A model generated the notes under the pieces. That model searched no databases and had not been told where the DNA came from. It saw nothing but the letters and a program-made list of their open reading frames with translations. From PALSA-505 sp036501145 (lineage in GTDB: Bacteria; Actinomycetota; Actinomycetes; Streptosporangiales; Streptosporangiaceae): DNA of 64,000 bases. The stretch lies in NCBI GenBank assembly GCA_036501145.1, contig DASYAV010000024.1, positions 1-64,000 on the forward strand. The letters run 5' to 3'. Within the stretch, counting starts at the first letter, position 1. Every line of letters starts with the position of its first letter. Below, piece after piece: positions 1 through 8,628 of the stretch. Made by a program: the position numbers and the translations under genes.

Positions 1-92
1 CGGCCGGGCCGCCCATCCCGGCCACCCCGGCCACCGTGGCCCAGGAGAGCCCCGGCAGCGCGCCCGGCTCGCCCGCGGCAGGCCCGAGCTAG
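1..92 (+). CDS. C-terminal end of an upstream gene (partial)
   Basis: An open frame entering from the left edge (codons starting at position 3) runs about 29 residues to a TAG at 90-92. It is Pro/Ala/Gly/Ser-rich and nearly every third base is G or C, as in the real genes here. Such a tail is typical of disordered C-termini in actinobacteria. The product cannot be named from so short a piece, and chance openness in GC-rich DNA cannot be excluded. Confidence 0.4.
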   Translation, partial: AGPPIPATPATVAQESPGSAPGSPAAGPS

Positions 93-102
93 CCCGGCGC
101 CC

Positions 103-149
103 GGCGCCCGGCGCCGCGCCCGGGCGCCCGCGACCTGCCCCGGGGCAGG
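103..149. terminator. Hairpin plus perfect 16-bp palindrome
   Basis: Arms GGCGCCCGG (103-111) and CCGGGCGCC (120-128) form a 9-bp stem with an 8-nt loop just after the left-edge stop codon. It is followed at 134-149 by the perfect palindrome CCTGCCCCGGGGCAGG. There is no T-tract. The first hairpin fits a GC-rich terminator; the palindrome could be a second hairpin or an operator for the transporter gene downstream. Confidence 0.4.
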
Positions 150-208
150 CAGCAGGGCTCGTTAGGCCAGATCATCCGCGCCGGCCCATCGGATAGCTTT
201 ACGTGCTG

Positions 209-1489
209 ATGGCTGAACATCCCGCGCGCCGCCCGCAGGCGGCTGTGCTCTTCGTGGTGGCCGTGGCCGCGGCCGGGCTGAACCTCCGGACCGCGATCAC
301 CAGCGTCCCGCCGCTGTTCCCGGACCTGACCAGCCAGCTGGGGCTGTCGCCGGCCGCGCTGTCCCTGCTGGCCGCCACGCCGGTGCTCTGCTTCGGTGTC
401 GTCTCGGCCTTCGCCGCCTGGATCAACCGCCGGTTCGGCGAGGAACTCGTCCTGCTCATCGCGCTGGTCCTGCTGGCCGCCGGGCTGCTGGTGCGCGGCC
501 TGGCCCCCTCGGCCATGCTCTTCCCCGGCACGGTGCTGGCCGCCGGCTCCATCGCCGTCCTGAACGTGCTGCTGTCCAGCCTGGTCAAACGGCGCTGGCC
601 GGAACGGGCCGGCGTGCTGATCAGCGTCTACCTGACCGCGCTGTCGGTGGGCGCCATCCTGGCCTCGCTGCTCAGCGTGCCGCTGTACCGGGCGGCCGGG
701 AACGCGCTGGGCCTGCCCCTGGCCATCTGGGCCGCCCCGGCCGCGCTGGCCGCCGCGCTGTGGCTGCCCCAGCTGCGGCACCGGGACGTCGCCCCGCCCG
801 CCGCGGCCGCCGGGGCGGCCCCGGCGGCACCCGCCGCCGCGGGCCCCGCCGCTCCCGCCCGCCTGCCGGTCTACCGGTACCCGCTGGCCTGGCAGGTGAT
901 GGCCTTCATGGGGCTGCAGAGCCTGCTGTACTACGCGGCCCTGTCCTGGCTGCCGACCATCTTCCAGGACCGGGGCGCCACCCCGGAGGCCGCGGGCAAC
1001 CTGCTGGCCCTGATGGGCGCGGGCAACCTGGCCGCCTCCTTGCTCGTCCCGCTGCTCGCGCACCGGTTCCCCGGGCAGCGCTCGCTGATCTGGCCCAGCG
1101 TGGCCGGCACCGTGGCCGGGCTGGCCGGGTGCCTGTGGGCGCCGCTGGGCGGGGCCCCGGCCTGGGTCCTGGTCCTCGGGCTCAGCCAGGGCGCCTGCCT
1201 GGCCCTGGCCATCTTCTTCATGATGGCCCGGGCCCCCGATCCCGGGACGGCGGCCTCGCTGTCCGGTTTCGCCCAGTCGCTGGGCTACCTGGCCGCCAGC
1301 ACCGGGCCGCTGGCCGTCGGGCTGCTGCACACGGCCACCGGAAGCTGGACCATCCCGGTCATCCTGCTGCTCGCCCTGGCCGCGGCCGAGCTCGGATTCG
1401 GCCTCCTCGCGGCCCGCCCGGTGACCCTGCCCGGTCCCCGAAGTGCGACGCGCGCGTCGGGGACCGGGCGCCCGTCGCGAGCTATCTGA
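209..1489 (+). CDS. CynX/NimT-type MFS transporter
   Basis: This 426-residue integral membrane protein has about 12 hydrophobic segments. The N-terminal pattern 'AAAGLNLRTAITSVPPL' is typical of the cyanate/nitroimidazole transporter-like MFS subfamily (CynX, NimT). A Pro/Ala-rich loop near residues 195-220 fits the central cytoplasmic loop between the two six-helix halves. The substrate cannot be told from sequence. I chose the ATG at 209; a GTG at 203 is in frame. Neither has a clear ribosome binding site, but TAGCTT at 194-199 could be a -10 box for a very short leader. The last 20 codons overlap a strong hairpin at 1430-1468. Confidence 0.85.
   Translation: MAEHPARRPQAAVLFVVAVAAAGLNLRTAITSVPPLFPDLTSQLGLSPAALSLLAATPVLCFGVVSAFAAWINRRFGEELVLLIALVLLAAGLLVRGLAPSAMLFPGTVLAAGSIAVLNVLLSSLVKRRWPERAGVLISVYLTALSVGAILASLLSVPLYRAAGNALGLPLAIWAAPAALAAALWLPQLRHRDVAPPAAAAGAAPAAPAAAGPAAPARLPVYRYPLAWQVMAFMGLQSLLYYAALSWLPTIFQDRGATPEAAGNLLALMGAGNLAASLLVPLLAHRFPGQRSLIWPSVAGTVAGLAGCLWAPLGGAPAWVLVLGLSQGACLALAIFFMMARAPDPGTAASLSGFAQSLGYLAASTGPLAVGLLHTATGSWTIPVILLLALAAAELGFGLLAARPVTLPGPRSATRASGTGRPSRAI
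1430..1468. terminator. Strong 12-bp hairpin at the end of the MFS gene
   Basis: CCCGGTCCCCGA (1430-1441) and TCGGGGACCGGG (1457-1468) are perfect inverted repeats around a 15-nt loop. They lie inside the last codons of the transporter, about 95 bases before dxs. No T-run follows. The likely role is transcription termination or attenuation between the transporter and dxs. Confidence 0.5.
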
Positions 1490-1501
1490 AGATCGCGGCC
1501 G

Positions 1502-1507
1502 TAGAAT
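1502..1507 (+). promoter_or_regulatory. -10 element for dxs
   Basis: TAGAAT matches the TANNNT -10 consensus 54 bases before the dxs start, in the gap after the hairpin. No convincing -35 hexamer was found at the usual distance. Confidence 0.4.
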
Positions 1508-1561
1508 CAGCACATTCGCGGCCCGGGCCAGGGTCGCGCGGGGCACACGAGGAGCAGCCGA

Positions 1562-3487
1562 GTGACCATGCTGGAGAGCATCAACGGCCCTGAGGACCTG
1601 ACGGATCTCAGCCAGGACCAGCTGACCGCGCTGGCCGCGGAGATCCGGGACCTGCTGGTCGACCGGGTGATCAAGAACGGCGGCCACCTCGGGCCCAACC
1701 TCGGCGTGGTCGAGCTCACCATCGCGATCCACCGGGTCTTCGACTCGCCCCGCGACAAGGTGGTCTTCGACACCGGGCACCAGGCCTACGTGCACAAGCT
1801 GCTCACCGGCCGCCGCGCGCAGTTCGACACGCTGCGCCAGCGCGGCGGGCTGACCGGCTACCCGAGCCGGTCGGAATCCGAGCACGACCTGGTGGAGAAC
1901 TCGCACGCCTCCACCAGCCTCAGTTATGCCGATGGCCTGGCCAAGGCGTACACGCTGCGCGGCGAGAGCGGGCGGACGGTAGTGGCGGTGATCGGCGACG
2001 GCGCGCTCACCGGCGGCATGGCCTGGGAGGCGCTGAACAACATCGCCGTGGCCAAGGACAGCCGGCTGGTCATCGTGGTCAACGACAACGGCCGGTCCTA
2101 CCAGCCGACGATCGGCGGGCTGGCCAATCAGCTGGCCAGCGTCCGGGTGACGCAACGGTATGAGAACGTGCTCGACTACATCAAGACCACGGTGTCCCGG
2201 GCGCCGCTGTTCGGCCCGCCGATCTACGACACGCTGCACGGCATCAAAAAGGGCATCAAGGACATGCTGCAGCCGCAGATCCTGTTCGAGGATCTCGGCC
2301 TGAAGTACGTCGGCCCGATCGACGGGCACGACGAGCAGATGATCGAGCACGCGCTGCACCGGGCCAGGGAGTTTGGCGGGCCGGTGCTCGTGCACGTCAT
2401 CACGAAGAAGGGCTTCGGCTACCCACTGGCCGAGCAGAACGAGGAGGACTGCCTGCACCAGGTGCCGGCCGCGGCGCCACCCGGGCCGGCCGTGGCGCCG
2501 AAGCGCACCTGGTCGGAGGTGTTCGGGGAGGAGCTGGCGGCGATCGGCGAACGGCGGCCGGACGTGGTCGCGATCACCGCCGCCATGCTGCACCCGACCA
2601 AGCTCGACGCGTTCGCGCGGGCCTTCCCGGACCGGGTGTACGACGTCGGCATCGCCGAGCAGCAGGCGGTGACCAGCGCGGCCGGCCTGGCCATGGGCGG
2701 GCTGCACCCTGTGGTGGCGATCTACTCGACGTTCCTCAACCGGGCCTTCGACCAGGTGCTGATGGACGTGGCGCTGCACCGGCTCCCGGTCACCTTCGTG
2801 CTGGACCGGGCGGGCGTGACCGGCCCGGATGGCGCCAGCCACAACGGCATGTGGGACGGCTCGATCCTGCAGGTCGTGCCCGGGCTGCGGCTCGCCGCAC
2901 CGCGGGACGCGGTGCGGCTGGCCGAGCTGCTCAATGAGGCGGTGGAGATCAGCGACGGGCCGACCGCGCTGCGGTACCCGAAGGCGAACGTGGGCGAGGA
3001 GATCGAGGCAGTCGGCCGGATCGGCTCGATGGATGTGCTGTACTCCCCGCCGTCGCCGGACGTCCTGCTGATCGGCGCGGGCACCATGGCCGTCGTCTGC
3101 ACCCAGGTGGCCGAACGGCTCGCCGACCAGGGCATCGGCGTCACCGTGGTCGACCCGCGCTGGCTCAAGCCACTCGACGAGGCGCTGGCCGAGGCGGCCC
3201 GCGCGCACCGGCTGGTGGCCGTGGTCGAGGACAACGGCCGGGCCGGCGGGTTCGGCGACGCGGTCTGCCGGCTGCTGCGCGATCACGACGTGGACACCCC
3301 GGCGAAGACATTCGGCCTGCCGCAGGAGTTCCTCGCGCACGGCAGCCGGAACCAGATCCTGGCCGACCTGGGGCTGACTCCACAGCACCTGGCCAGGGCA
3401 CTGACCGAGGCGGTGGCACGGCGCTCACCGGAGCCCGAGGCGGGCCAGCAGGTGCCCGGGTCGCAGGCCGCGCACCCGCAGGCATGA
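1562..3487 (+). CDS. dxs: 1-deoxy-D-xylulose-5-phosphate synthase
   Basis: Dxs condenses pyruvate and glyceraldehyde 3-phosphate to DXP, the first step of the MEP isoprenoid pathway, using thiamine diphosphate. The 641-residue length is normal. Visible motifs are DTGHQAY in the N-terminal domain, the ThDP/Mg motif GDGALTGG...NN near residues 140-160, the 'VNDNGRSYQPTIGG' segment and the transketolase-like 'GIAEQQAVTSAAGLAMGG' segment. The start is GTG 1562, seven bases after GAGGAG (1549-1554); the ATG two codons later sits too far away. Its TGA overlaps the next gene's ATG (ATGA), so the two are translationally coupled. Confidence 0.97.
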   Translation: MTMLESINGPEDLTDLSQDQLTALAAEIRDLLVDRVIKNGGHLGPNLGVVELTIAIHRVFDSPRDKVVFDTGHQAYVHKLLTGRRAQFDTLRQRGGLTGYPSRSESEHDLVENSHASTSLSYADGLAKAYTLRGESGRTVVAVIGDGALTGGMAWEALNNIAVAKDSRLVIVVNDNGRSYQPTIGGLANQLASVRVTQRYENVLDYIKTTVSRAPLFGPPIYDTLHGIKKGIKDMLQPQILFEDLGLKYVGPIDGHDEQMIEHALHRAREFGGPVLVHVITKKGFGYPLAEQNEEDCLHQVPAAAPPGPAVAPKRTWSEVFGEELAAIGERRPDVVAITAAMLHPTKLDAFARAFPDRVYDVGIAEQQAVTSAAGLAMGGLHPVVAIYSTFLNRAFDQVLMDVALHRLPVTFVLDRAGVTGPDGASHNGMWDGSILQVVPGLRLAAPRDAVRLAELLNEAVEISDGPTALRYPKANVGEEIEAVGRIGSMDVLYSPPSPDVLLIGAGTMAVVCTQVAERLADQGIGVTVVDPRWLKPLDEALAEAARAHRLVAVVEDNGRAGGFGDAVCRLLRDHDVDTPAKTFGLPQEFLAHGSRNQILADLGLTPQHLARALTEAVARRSPEPEAGQQVPGSQAAHPQA

Positions 3488-4995
3488 CCACGCTGCGGGT
3501 CGCCGTGGTCGGCTCCGGGCCGGCCGGGCTGTACACGGCCGAGGCGCTGATCAAGCAGGCCACCGCGCTGCCGGAGCCGGTGGACATGCACGTGGACGTG
3601 CTGGACCGGCTGCCCACCCCGTACGGGCTGGTCCGCTACGGCGTGGCCCCCGACCACAAGTCGATCAAGTCGATCGCCGAGTACCTGCGCAAGGTGCTCG
3701 AGCACGGCGACGTCACGTTCATCGGCGGCGTGCACCTGGGCGACGACGTCACCCGCGACGACCTGCGCGGCGCCTACGACGCCGTGGTGTACGCGACCGG
3801 CGCGATGCGCGACCGGCACCTGCGGATTCCCGGCGAGGACCTGCCCGGCAGCTATGCCGCCACCGACTTCGTCAACTGGTACTGCGGCCACCCGGACGTC
3901 GATATGCAGGCGTTCACGCTGGACACCGAGTCGGTCGCGGTGATCGGGGTCGGCAACGTCGCGGTGGACGTGGCCCGCATCCTGGTCCGCGATCCGGCCG
4001 AGCTGCGCGGCACCGATGTGCCGCAGCCGGTGCTCGAGGCGCTGATGGCCAGCAAGGTCCGCGAGGTGCACATGATCGGCCGCCGCGGGCCGGCCCAGGC
4101 CAAGTTCACCACCAAGGAACTGCGCGAGCTCGGCGAGCTGGCCGGGGTGGACGTCGTGGTGCCGGCCGGCGAGGCCGACCTGGACGCCTTCGATCCCACC
4201 GGCGGCAGCGCCGAGCTGGCCACCTCGGACCGGCACGTCCGCGGCAACTACAAGGTGATCAGTGACTGGGCCGCCCGGGCGCCTGGCGGCGCGGCGCGGC
4301 GGCTGAACGTGCGGTTCTGGTTGCGCCCGACCGAGATCCAGGGCACCGAGCAGCAGGGCGGAGGCGGGCAGCGGGTCGGCGGGCTGGTGCTGGAGCGCAC
4401 GAGGCTGGACGCCGACGGCGTCTTCACCGGCACCGGCGAGTTCGAGACGCTCCCGGTGGGCATGGTGCTGCGCAGCGTCGGCTACCAGAGCGTGCCGCTG
4501 GCCGGGGTGCCGTTCGACGAGAAGAACGCGGTGGTGCCCAACATCGCCGGCCGGGTGATCGGCCCGGACGGCGAGCCGCTGCCCGGCGAGTACGTGGCCG
4601 GCTGGCTCAAGCGCGGCCCGACCGGCGTGATCGGCACCAACAAGTCCGACGCGGCGCAGACCGTGCGGTCGCTGCTGGAGGACCTGGCCGGCGGCCCCGG
4701 CCCCGGCGATCCGGACCTGCCGCGGGCCGGCCTGCTGCGCTACCCGGACAGCGGCGCCGGTCGCGGGTCACCGCTGGCCGGGCTGCTGGCCGAGCGGGGA
4801 ATCCGGCCGGTGGCCTACTCCGACTGGCTGCGCATCGAAGCGGCGGAGGCGGCGCTCGGCGAGTCCCTCGGCCGCGGCGGCCGGGTCAAGCTGCCCAGCG
4901 CCGGTGCCATCCAGGCCGCCTGCTGGCCCGACCTTCCACCGGGGGAGCCCAGCGAGCCGGACGAGTTCGCCACGGCCCCCACGCCGGAAGGCTGA
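3484..4995 (+). CDS. fprA: FprA-type ferredoxin/flavodoxin-NADP+ reductase
   Basis: This 503-residue FAD/NADP protein is of the adrenodoxin-reductase type. The N-terminal FAD fold shows VVGSGPAGLYTAEAL, followed by 'PTPYGLVRYGVAPDHKSIKS', a family signature. The NADP-binding region is 'VAVIGVGNVAVDVARIL' near residue 155, and 'WLKRGPTGVIGTNKSDAAQT' near the C-terminus completes the fold. It moves electrons between NADPH and ferredoxins. It overlaps dxs by four bases. One inference is that it feeds electrons to the iron-sulfur enzymes IspG and IspH of the same pathway; P450s or other acceptors are equally possible. Confidence 0.93.
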   Translation: MTTLRVAVVGSGPAGLYTAEALIKQATALPEPVDMHVDVLDRLPTPYGLVRYGVAPDHKSIKSIAEYLRKVLEHGDVTFIGGVHLGDDVTRDDLRGAYDAVVYATGAMRDRHLRIPGEDLPGSYAATDFVNWYCGHPDVDMQAFTLDTESVAVIGVGNVAVDVARILVRDPAELRGTDVPQPVLEALMASKVREVHMIGRRGPAQAKFTTKELRELGELAGVDVVVPAGEADLDAFDPTGGSAELATSDRHVRGNYKVISDWAARAPGGAARRLNVRFWLRPTEIQGTEQQGGGGQRVGGLVLERTRLDADGVFTGTGEFETLPVGMVLRSVGYQSVPLAGVPFDEKNAVVPNIAGRVIGPDGEPLPGEYVAGWLKRGPTGVIGTNKSDAAQTVRSLLEDLAGGPGPGDPDLPRAGLLRYPDSGAGRGSPLAGLLAERGIRPVAYSDWLRIEAAEAALGESLGRGGRVKLPSAGAIQAACWPDLPPGEPSEPDEFATAPTPEG

Positions 4996-5022
4996 GGCCG
5001 CCGGCTGGCCGGCCGGAACGTC

Positions 5023-5322
5023 GTGTCCTGGACAGGGGCGCCCGGCCTGGCTGGTCTGCGCGGTTTGGCCGCGGCGGGTGCGCCGGAACGGGCCGCGGCG
5101 GAGATGCTCTGGACCAGGGCCGACGAGCTGCCTGATCCGGCCGCGATCCTGAGCCTGCTCGACACGGTCGTGCGGCACGGCCGGCTGGACCGGGGCAAGG
5201 CCATCGCCTGGGGGTTCGTCCGGGCCATCGACTACTGGCTCTGGGGCCTGGAGAACGGGCTCACCATCGACCCGGACCGGTGCCGGCGGGTGGCGGGCGC
5301 GCTGGAGCCGCTCACCGGATGA
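5023..5322 (+). CDS. Small hypothetical protein, same frame as fprA
   Basis: A 99-residue, largely alpha-helical, soluble protein with no domain I recognise. Codon use is typical (G/C third positions), so it looks real. It starts at GTG 5023, only 27 bases after the fprA TGA and in the same reading frame, with no stop between. No good ribosome binding site precedes it, so termination-reinitiation from fprA, or TGA readthrough, is possible. The segment 'AIAWGFVRAIDYWLWGLENG' near residue 65 is the most distinctive part. Confidence 0.6.
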   Translation: MSWTGAPGLAGLRGLAAAGAPERAAAEMLWTRADELPDPAAILSLLDTVVRHGRLDRGKAIAWGFVRAIDYWLWGLENGLTIDPDRCRRVAGALEPLTG

Positions 5323-5372
5323 AGGTCGGCGTCCGGTCCGTCCGCTGGGCCCTGCCGATCAGAACATCCCGG

Positions 5373-5759
5373 TCAGGACGGGGCCCCGGACTTCGCGTCG
5401 GGGTTCAGCTCGATGCGATGCGGGAAGCGGTGCACCTCCTGCGGCCAGCCGACCGCGACCGCGACCCGGCCGGCCCAGTATCGTGCCGCGGCATCGTCGG
5501 GCACGTCGACGACCGTGAAGCCGCCGAGGTGCTCCTTGGTCTCGGTGAACGGGCCGTCGGTGAACAGGGGCGAGCCGCTGCCCGGGTCGACGCTGCACAC
5601 GACGGTCGACGCGTCCAGGCCGCCGTCGCTGAAGACGAAGACGCCGGCGGCCGTCATCTCCTCGATCAGCGCCCGGCCGGATTTGCCCCTCTCGCGTATC
5701 TCCTCCAGCGTGAGGTCGGGCACCCACTCGTCGTTGAAGGCGATCAGGTACAGCGCCAT
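5373..5759 (-). CDS. YCII-related (DGPF) domain protein
   Basis: A 128-residue protein with the YCII/DGPF hallmark 'DGPFTETKEHLGGF' near residues 68-81 and an N-terminal 'MALYLIAFNDEW' strand. These proteins have a ferredoxin-like fold with a putative active-site His or Asp, but their reactions are mostly unknown; they often lie next to sigma factors in actinobacteria, though none is present here. AGAGGAG lies a few bases before the ATG. It converges with the small gene upstream of it. Confidence 0.85.
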   Translation of the reverse strand: MALYLIAFNDEWVPDLTLEEIRERGKSGRALIEEMTAAGVFVFSDGGLDASTVVCSVDPGSGSPLFTDGPFTETKEHLGGFTVVDVPDDAAARYWAGRVAVAVGWPQEVHRFPHRIELNPDAKSGAPS

Positions 5760-5893
5760 CTCAAGCTCCTCTGCTCACGGCCGCCGGCGGCTGCCACTCA
5801 CCTTCTCCACGAAGGCACCCGTCCCGATTCGACACCCCCGGCCAAGATTGTTTCTGGTGTGGTTCGCGACCCACTCCGCCGTGGACAGCCTGC

Positions 5894-7342
5894 TCAGGCT
5901 GTCGGCGTCCCCAGGCTGTCGGCCGCCTTGACCAGCAGTTCGAGCTCGTCGGCCAGGTAACCGGCGATCACGTCGATGTCCGGGACCAGCTCCCGGCAGG
6001 CGACCAAACCGAAGTGCAGCTGCCCGAGGTAGCCAACCACCGTGATGTTGAGCCCCAGCCCGTCGGTGATCACCGAGACCGGGTAGTGCGCCAGCAGTTT
6101 CGCCCCGCCCAGGTACACCGGGATGTTCGGGCCGGGCACGTTGGAGATGACGATGTTGAACGGCGGCAGCCGGTGCAGCAGCCCGGTGGCGAACACCACC
6201 CGGGCCGCCCGGGCGGTCAGCGCCGGCGGTGCGAAGTCGCTGATCTGGTCCACCAGCCCCTGCGGGATCGCGGCCTGCTGCGCCTTGGCGGCGGTGGTGG
6301 CGGCGTGCGCGATCACCAGCCGTTCGCCCGGGTCGGCCAGGTGCGTGGGCAGCGTGGCCAGCATGGCCGACACCTTGTTGCCCGGCACCCCCTGGCTGGC
6401 CGGATCCCGCACGGACACCGGGATCATCGCGACCAGCGGAGTCTCCGGCAGCGCGTCGTGGTCGTCCAGCCAGCGGCGCAGGGCTCCCGCGCTCATGGCC
6501 ATCACCACATCGTTCACCGAGAACCCGAAGGCGTTTTTGATTTTCTTAACGGTGGCCAGGTCAACGCTGCGGAAAGCGACCCGCCGGTGCGGGGTGATGG
6601 GCCGGTTGAACGGCGTGCCAGGCGCCCGGCCCGCCACGCTGGTCAGCACGCCACCGTCACCACGGCCCAGCCCGAGCAGCCCGCCGACGAGCGGGCTCAG
6701 CGCCGGGGCGACGGCCGGCAGCACCCGGACCAGCCCGCCCGCGATCCGCACCGTCTGCACCGGCCGCCAGGCCAGCCTCGTCGCGGCCAGCGCGGTCATC
6801 CGGGCCAGGCCCGGGGGCCGGTGCGGGCGGAACGGCCCGGCTGGCGGGATCTCCCGGCCCTCCGGGGTGAGGTCGAGCAGCAGGGTGAGCAGCTCCGACC
6901 CGGACACGCCGTCGATCGCCGCGTGATGGATCTTCGTGTAGACCGCGATCCGCCGTTTGGCCAGCCCGGTGATCAGGTAGATCTCCCAGAGCGGGCGGCT
7001 GCGGTCCAGCGGCCTGGCGTGCAGCCGCGCGACCTGCTCGGCGAGCTGGGCGTCCGAGCCGGGCCGCGGCAGCGCGAGTTCCCTGATGTGGTACTCGATG
7101 TCGAAGTCCGGGTCGTCGATCCAGAACGGCTGGTCCACGTCCAGCGGCATGTGCAGCAACTTGCGGCGCAGCACCGGTGGCGCGATGGGCAGCCGCTGTT
7201 CCACCAGTTCGGTCAGCCGGGCCAGGGTCAGCGGCTCGGCCAGGTCCCGTGCGTCCAGCACGGACACGCCGCCGACGTGGCCGGTGGAGTTGGCCGTCTC
7301 CAGGGCGAGGAACGCCGCGTCAAGTCCGGAAAGCTGCTGCAT
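5894..7342 (-). CDS. Wax ester synthase/diacylglycerol acyltransferase (WS/DGAT)
   Basis: The enzyme transfers an acyl group from acyl-CoA to diacylglycerol or a fatty alcohol to make storage lipid at the membrane. It is 482 residues, normal for the family. The catalytic motif HHAAIDG is at residues 139-145, with the conserved opening 'LSGLDAAFLALETAN' and the C-terminal 'ISNVPGPNIPVYLGGAKL' and 'GLGLNITVVGYLGQLHFG' motifs of WES_acyltransf/DUF1298. GGGAGGA precedes the ATG. An alpha/beta hydrolase lies just upstream on the same strand, a common pairing in actinobacteria that may couple synthesis and turnover of neutral lipid. Confidence 0.95.
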   Translation of the reverse strand: MQQLSGLDAAFLALETANSTGHVGGVSVLDARDLAEPLTLARLTELVEQRLPIAPPVLRRKLLHMPLDVDQPFWIDDPDFDIEYHIRELALPRPGSDAQLAEQVARLHARPLDRSRPLWEIYLITGLAKRRIAVYTKIHHAAIDGVSGSELLTLLLDLTPEGREIPPAGPFRPHRPPGLARMTALAATRLAWRPVQTVRIAGGLVRVLPAVAPALSPLVGGLLGLGRGDGGVLTSVAGRAPGTPFNRPITPHRRVAFRSVDLATVKKIKNAFGFSVNDVVMAMSAGALRRWLDDHDALPETPLVAMIPVSVRDPASQGVPGNKVSAMLATLPTHLADPGERLVIAHAATTAAKAQQAAIPQGLVDQISDFAPPALTARAARVVFATGLLHRLPPFNIVISNVPGPNIPVYLGGAKLLAHYPVSVITDGLGLNITVVGYLGQLHFGLVACRELVPDIDVIAGYLADELELLVKAADSLGTPTA

Positions 7343-7404
7343 GCCGGTCCTCCCTCACCCGGGCCAGCCGCGCTCCCGTTGCCGGGTGCGCCGGTCGCGC
7401 CAGG

Positions 7405-8187
7405 TTACCTCGGGGCCGGGTAGAGGGGGCGGAGCAGCAGCGGCGGGCGGAACGGCGGCTGCTGCCCTGGCGGGGCGGCCAGCCGGTTGGCGATCAGCCA
7501 CAGTGTGGCCGGATCGACGCCGAACCCCAGGTGGCTGCACCGCACCTCGACGTTCGCGTGCAGCGCGGTCTCCGCCTCGATGCAGTTCTGCCAGCACACG
7601 ATGCCGTCGTTCCGGGAATACACGGCCATGGACGGCACCCCGATCGGCCGGGCCACGTCCTCCCGGGTGGGCAGCCGGCGCCGGGCATGCTCACGGCTGC
7701 GCCGCAGGTAGGCGCCGTCGGCGCGGGTATGCGCGCTCTCCGGCAGCGCGAACGGGCTGCCCAGCGTGATCACCTGGCGGGTCAGCCCGGGGTGCTCGCG
7801 GGCCAGTTCCCTGGCGTAGATGCCGCCGAGGCTCCAGCCGATGATCGATACCGCGGCGCCGGACCGGTCGGCCAGGTTCTTCAGCGCGGCCGGCAGCCCG
7901 TCCAGCACCGCGTCGGTGGGGCCACGGTTCCGGCCCAGTTCCCAGCCGTGCACGTCGTAACCCAGCCGGCGGGCGAACTGCCGCAGCGGCAGCGTGCTGG
8001 CGTCCGAGGCGAGCAGTCCGGGCAGCACCAGCACGGCGTGCCCGTCGCCCCGCGGTGCGGCCGGCAGCCACAGTGCGGCCAGCGGCAGGGAAGCCAGGTC
8101 AACCAGACCGCGGGCGGGCTCGGTCAGGTACAGGCCGAGCGGCGGGCACCCTTCCGATGCCGCGTCCGGTCCCCTGAGCAGGAACAT
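7405..8187 (-). CDS. Alpha/beta hydrolase
   Basis: A 260-residue hydrolase with nucleophile elbow GWSLGG near the middle, preceded by 'VLVLPGLLASDASTLPL' (oxyanion region) and followed by an acid in 'VYSRNDGIV' and a C-terminal His in 'SHLGFG'. This is a complete esterase/lipase-like triad. The start is ATG 8187 because GGAGGTGA stands five bases before it; an in-frame extension upstream lacks a ribosome binding site. It lies 62 bases upstream of the WS/DGAT gene on the same strand, so they may be co-transcribed and act on related lipid esters. The substrate is unknown. Confidence 0.85.
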   Translation of the reverse strand: MFLLRGPDAASEGCPPLGLYLTEPARGLVDLASLPLAALWLPAAPRGDGHAVLVLPGLLASDASTLPLRQFARRLGYDVHGWELGRNRGPTDAVLDGLPAALKNLADRSGAAVSIIGWSLGGIYARELAREHPGLTRQVITLGSPFALPESAHTRADGAYLRRSREHARRRLPTREDVARPIGVPSMAVYSRNDGIVCWQNCIEAETALHANVEVRCSHLGFGVDPATLWLIANRLAAPPGQQPPFRPPLLLRPLYPAPR

Positions 8188-8322
8188 CGCGCTCACCTCC
8201 GCCGCTGCTCCGCGTCCAAGGCAAGATCGTGTTACACGCGCATCATATGTCGCATAGCGCACAGACACTACGGTTATAGAACCATCTGCTCCCCGGCGCG
8301 CCGGCGCTCATTCCCCGGCCGT

Positions 8323-8522
8323 TCATCCCGCCGGCAGCGGGAAGCGGTCCAGCACGTCGGAACCGATGGACGGGAACACCGTCTCCCGCAGCAGCACGAA
8401 CTCCCCGACGGTGAACTCTGCGGCCACGTCCAGCCCGGCGGCCCGCTCGAGCAGGCTGCTGCCACAGGTCTTCCTTCTCCCCAGGGGGCACGCCGAGCTC
8501 CACCGAGACGAGCCACGCCGCC
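8323..8522 (-). pseudogene. 3' part of a gene split by the IS element (also frameshifted)
   Basis: Reading leftwards from 8522, one frame gives 'WLVSVELGVPPGEKEDLW' and then, near 8460, the coding sense switches frame to 'GLDVAAEFTVGEF' and 'FVLLRETVFPSIG', ending with TGA at 8325-8323. Both stretches look like real protein, and the 5' part of the same gene lies on the far side of the IS at 10241-10478. The C-terminal 'VLLRETVFPS' resembles the end of 2H/LigT-like phosphodiesterase proteins, but that family call is weak. A frameshift or small internal deletion exists in addition to the insertion. Confidence 0.5.
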
Positions 8523-8526
8523 ATCA

Positions 8527-8553
8527 AAGACCTCGCGAGGGGACTGCGGTCTT
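8527..8553 (+). promoter_or_regulatory. Left-end hairpin of the IS (imperfect palindrome)
   Basis: AAGACC and GGTCTT flank a loop containing CCTCGCGAGG (8531-8540), itself a perfect palindrome. This is the kind of subterminal structure that TnpA Y1 transposases recognise in single-stranded DNA. Confidence 0.5.
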
Positions 8554-8615
8554 CAGGGGGCGGGGGAATCGGGTGCCCGGGCAGCGTGTCGCTTCTGTTA
8601 GACAGGAGTGACTCT

Positions 8616-8621
8616 TATAAT
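8616..8621 (+). promoter_or_regulatory. Consensus -10 box for tnpA (leaderless)
   Basis: A perfect TATAAT lies exactly seven bases before the ATG at 8629, so transcription should begin at or next to the start codon. No ribosome binding site precedes that ATG, which agrees with a leaderless message. Confidence 0.6.
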
Positions 8622-8628
8622 CGTATGC

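Noticed and set aside
89..3388. A 1099-residue open frame on the strand opposite to dxs
   Set aside because: Its length is an effect of high GC and the codon pattern of the real genes on the other strand. It is Arg/His/Gln-rich with no domain, and it covers dxs and the transporter entirely.
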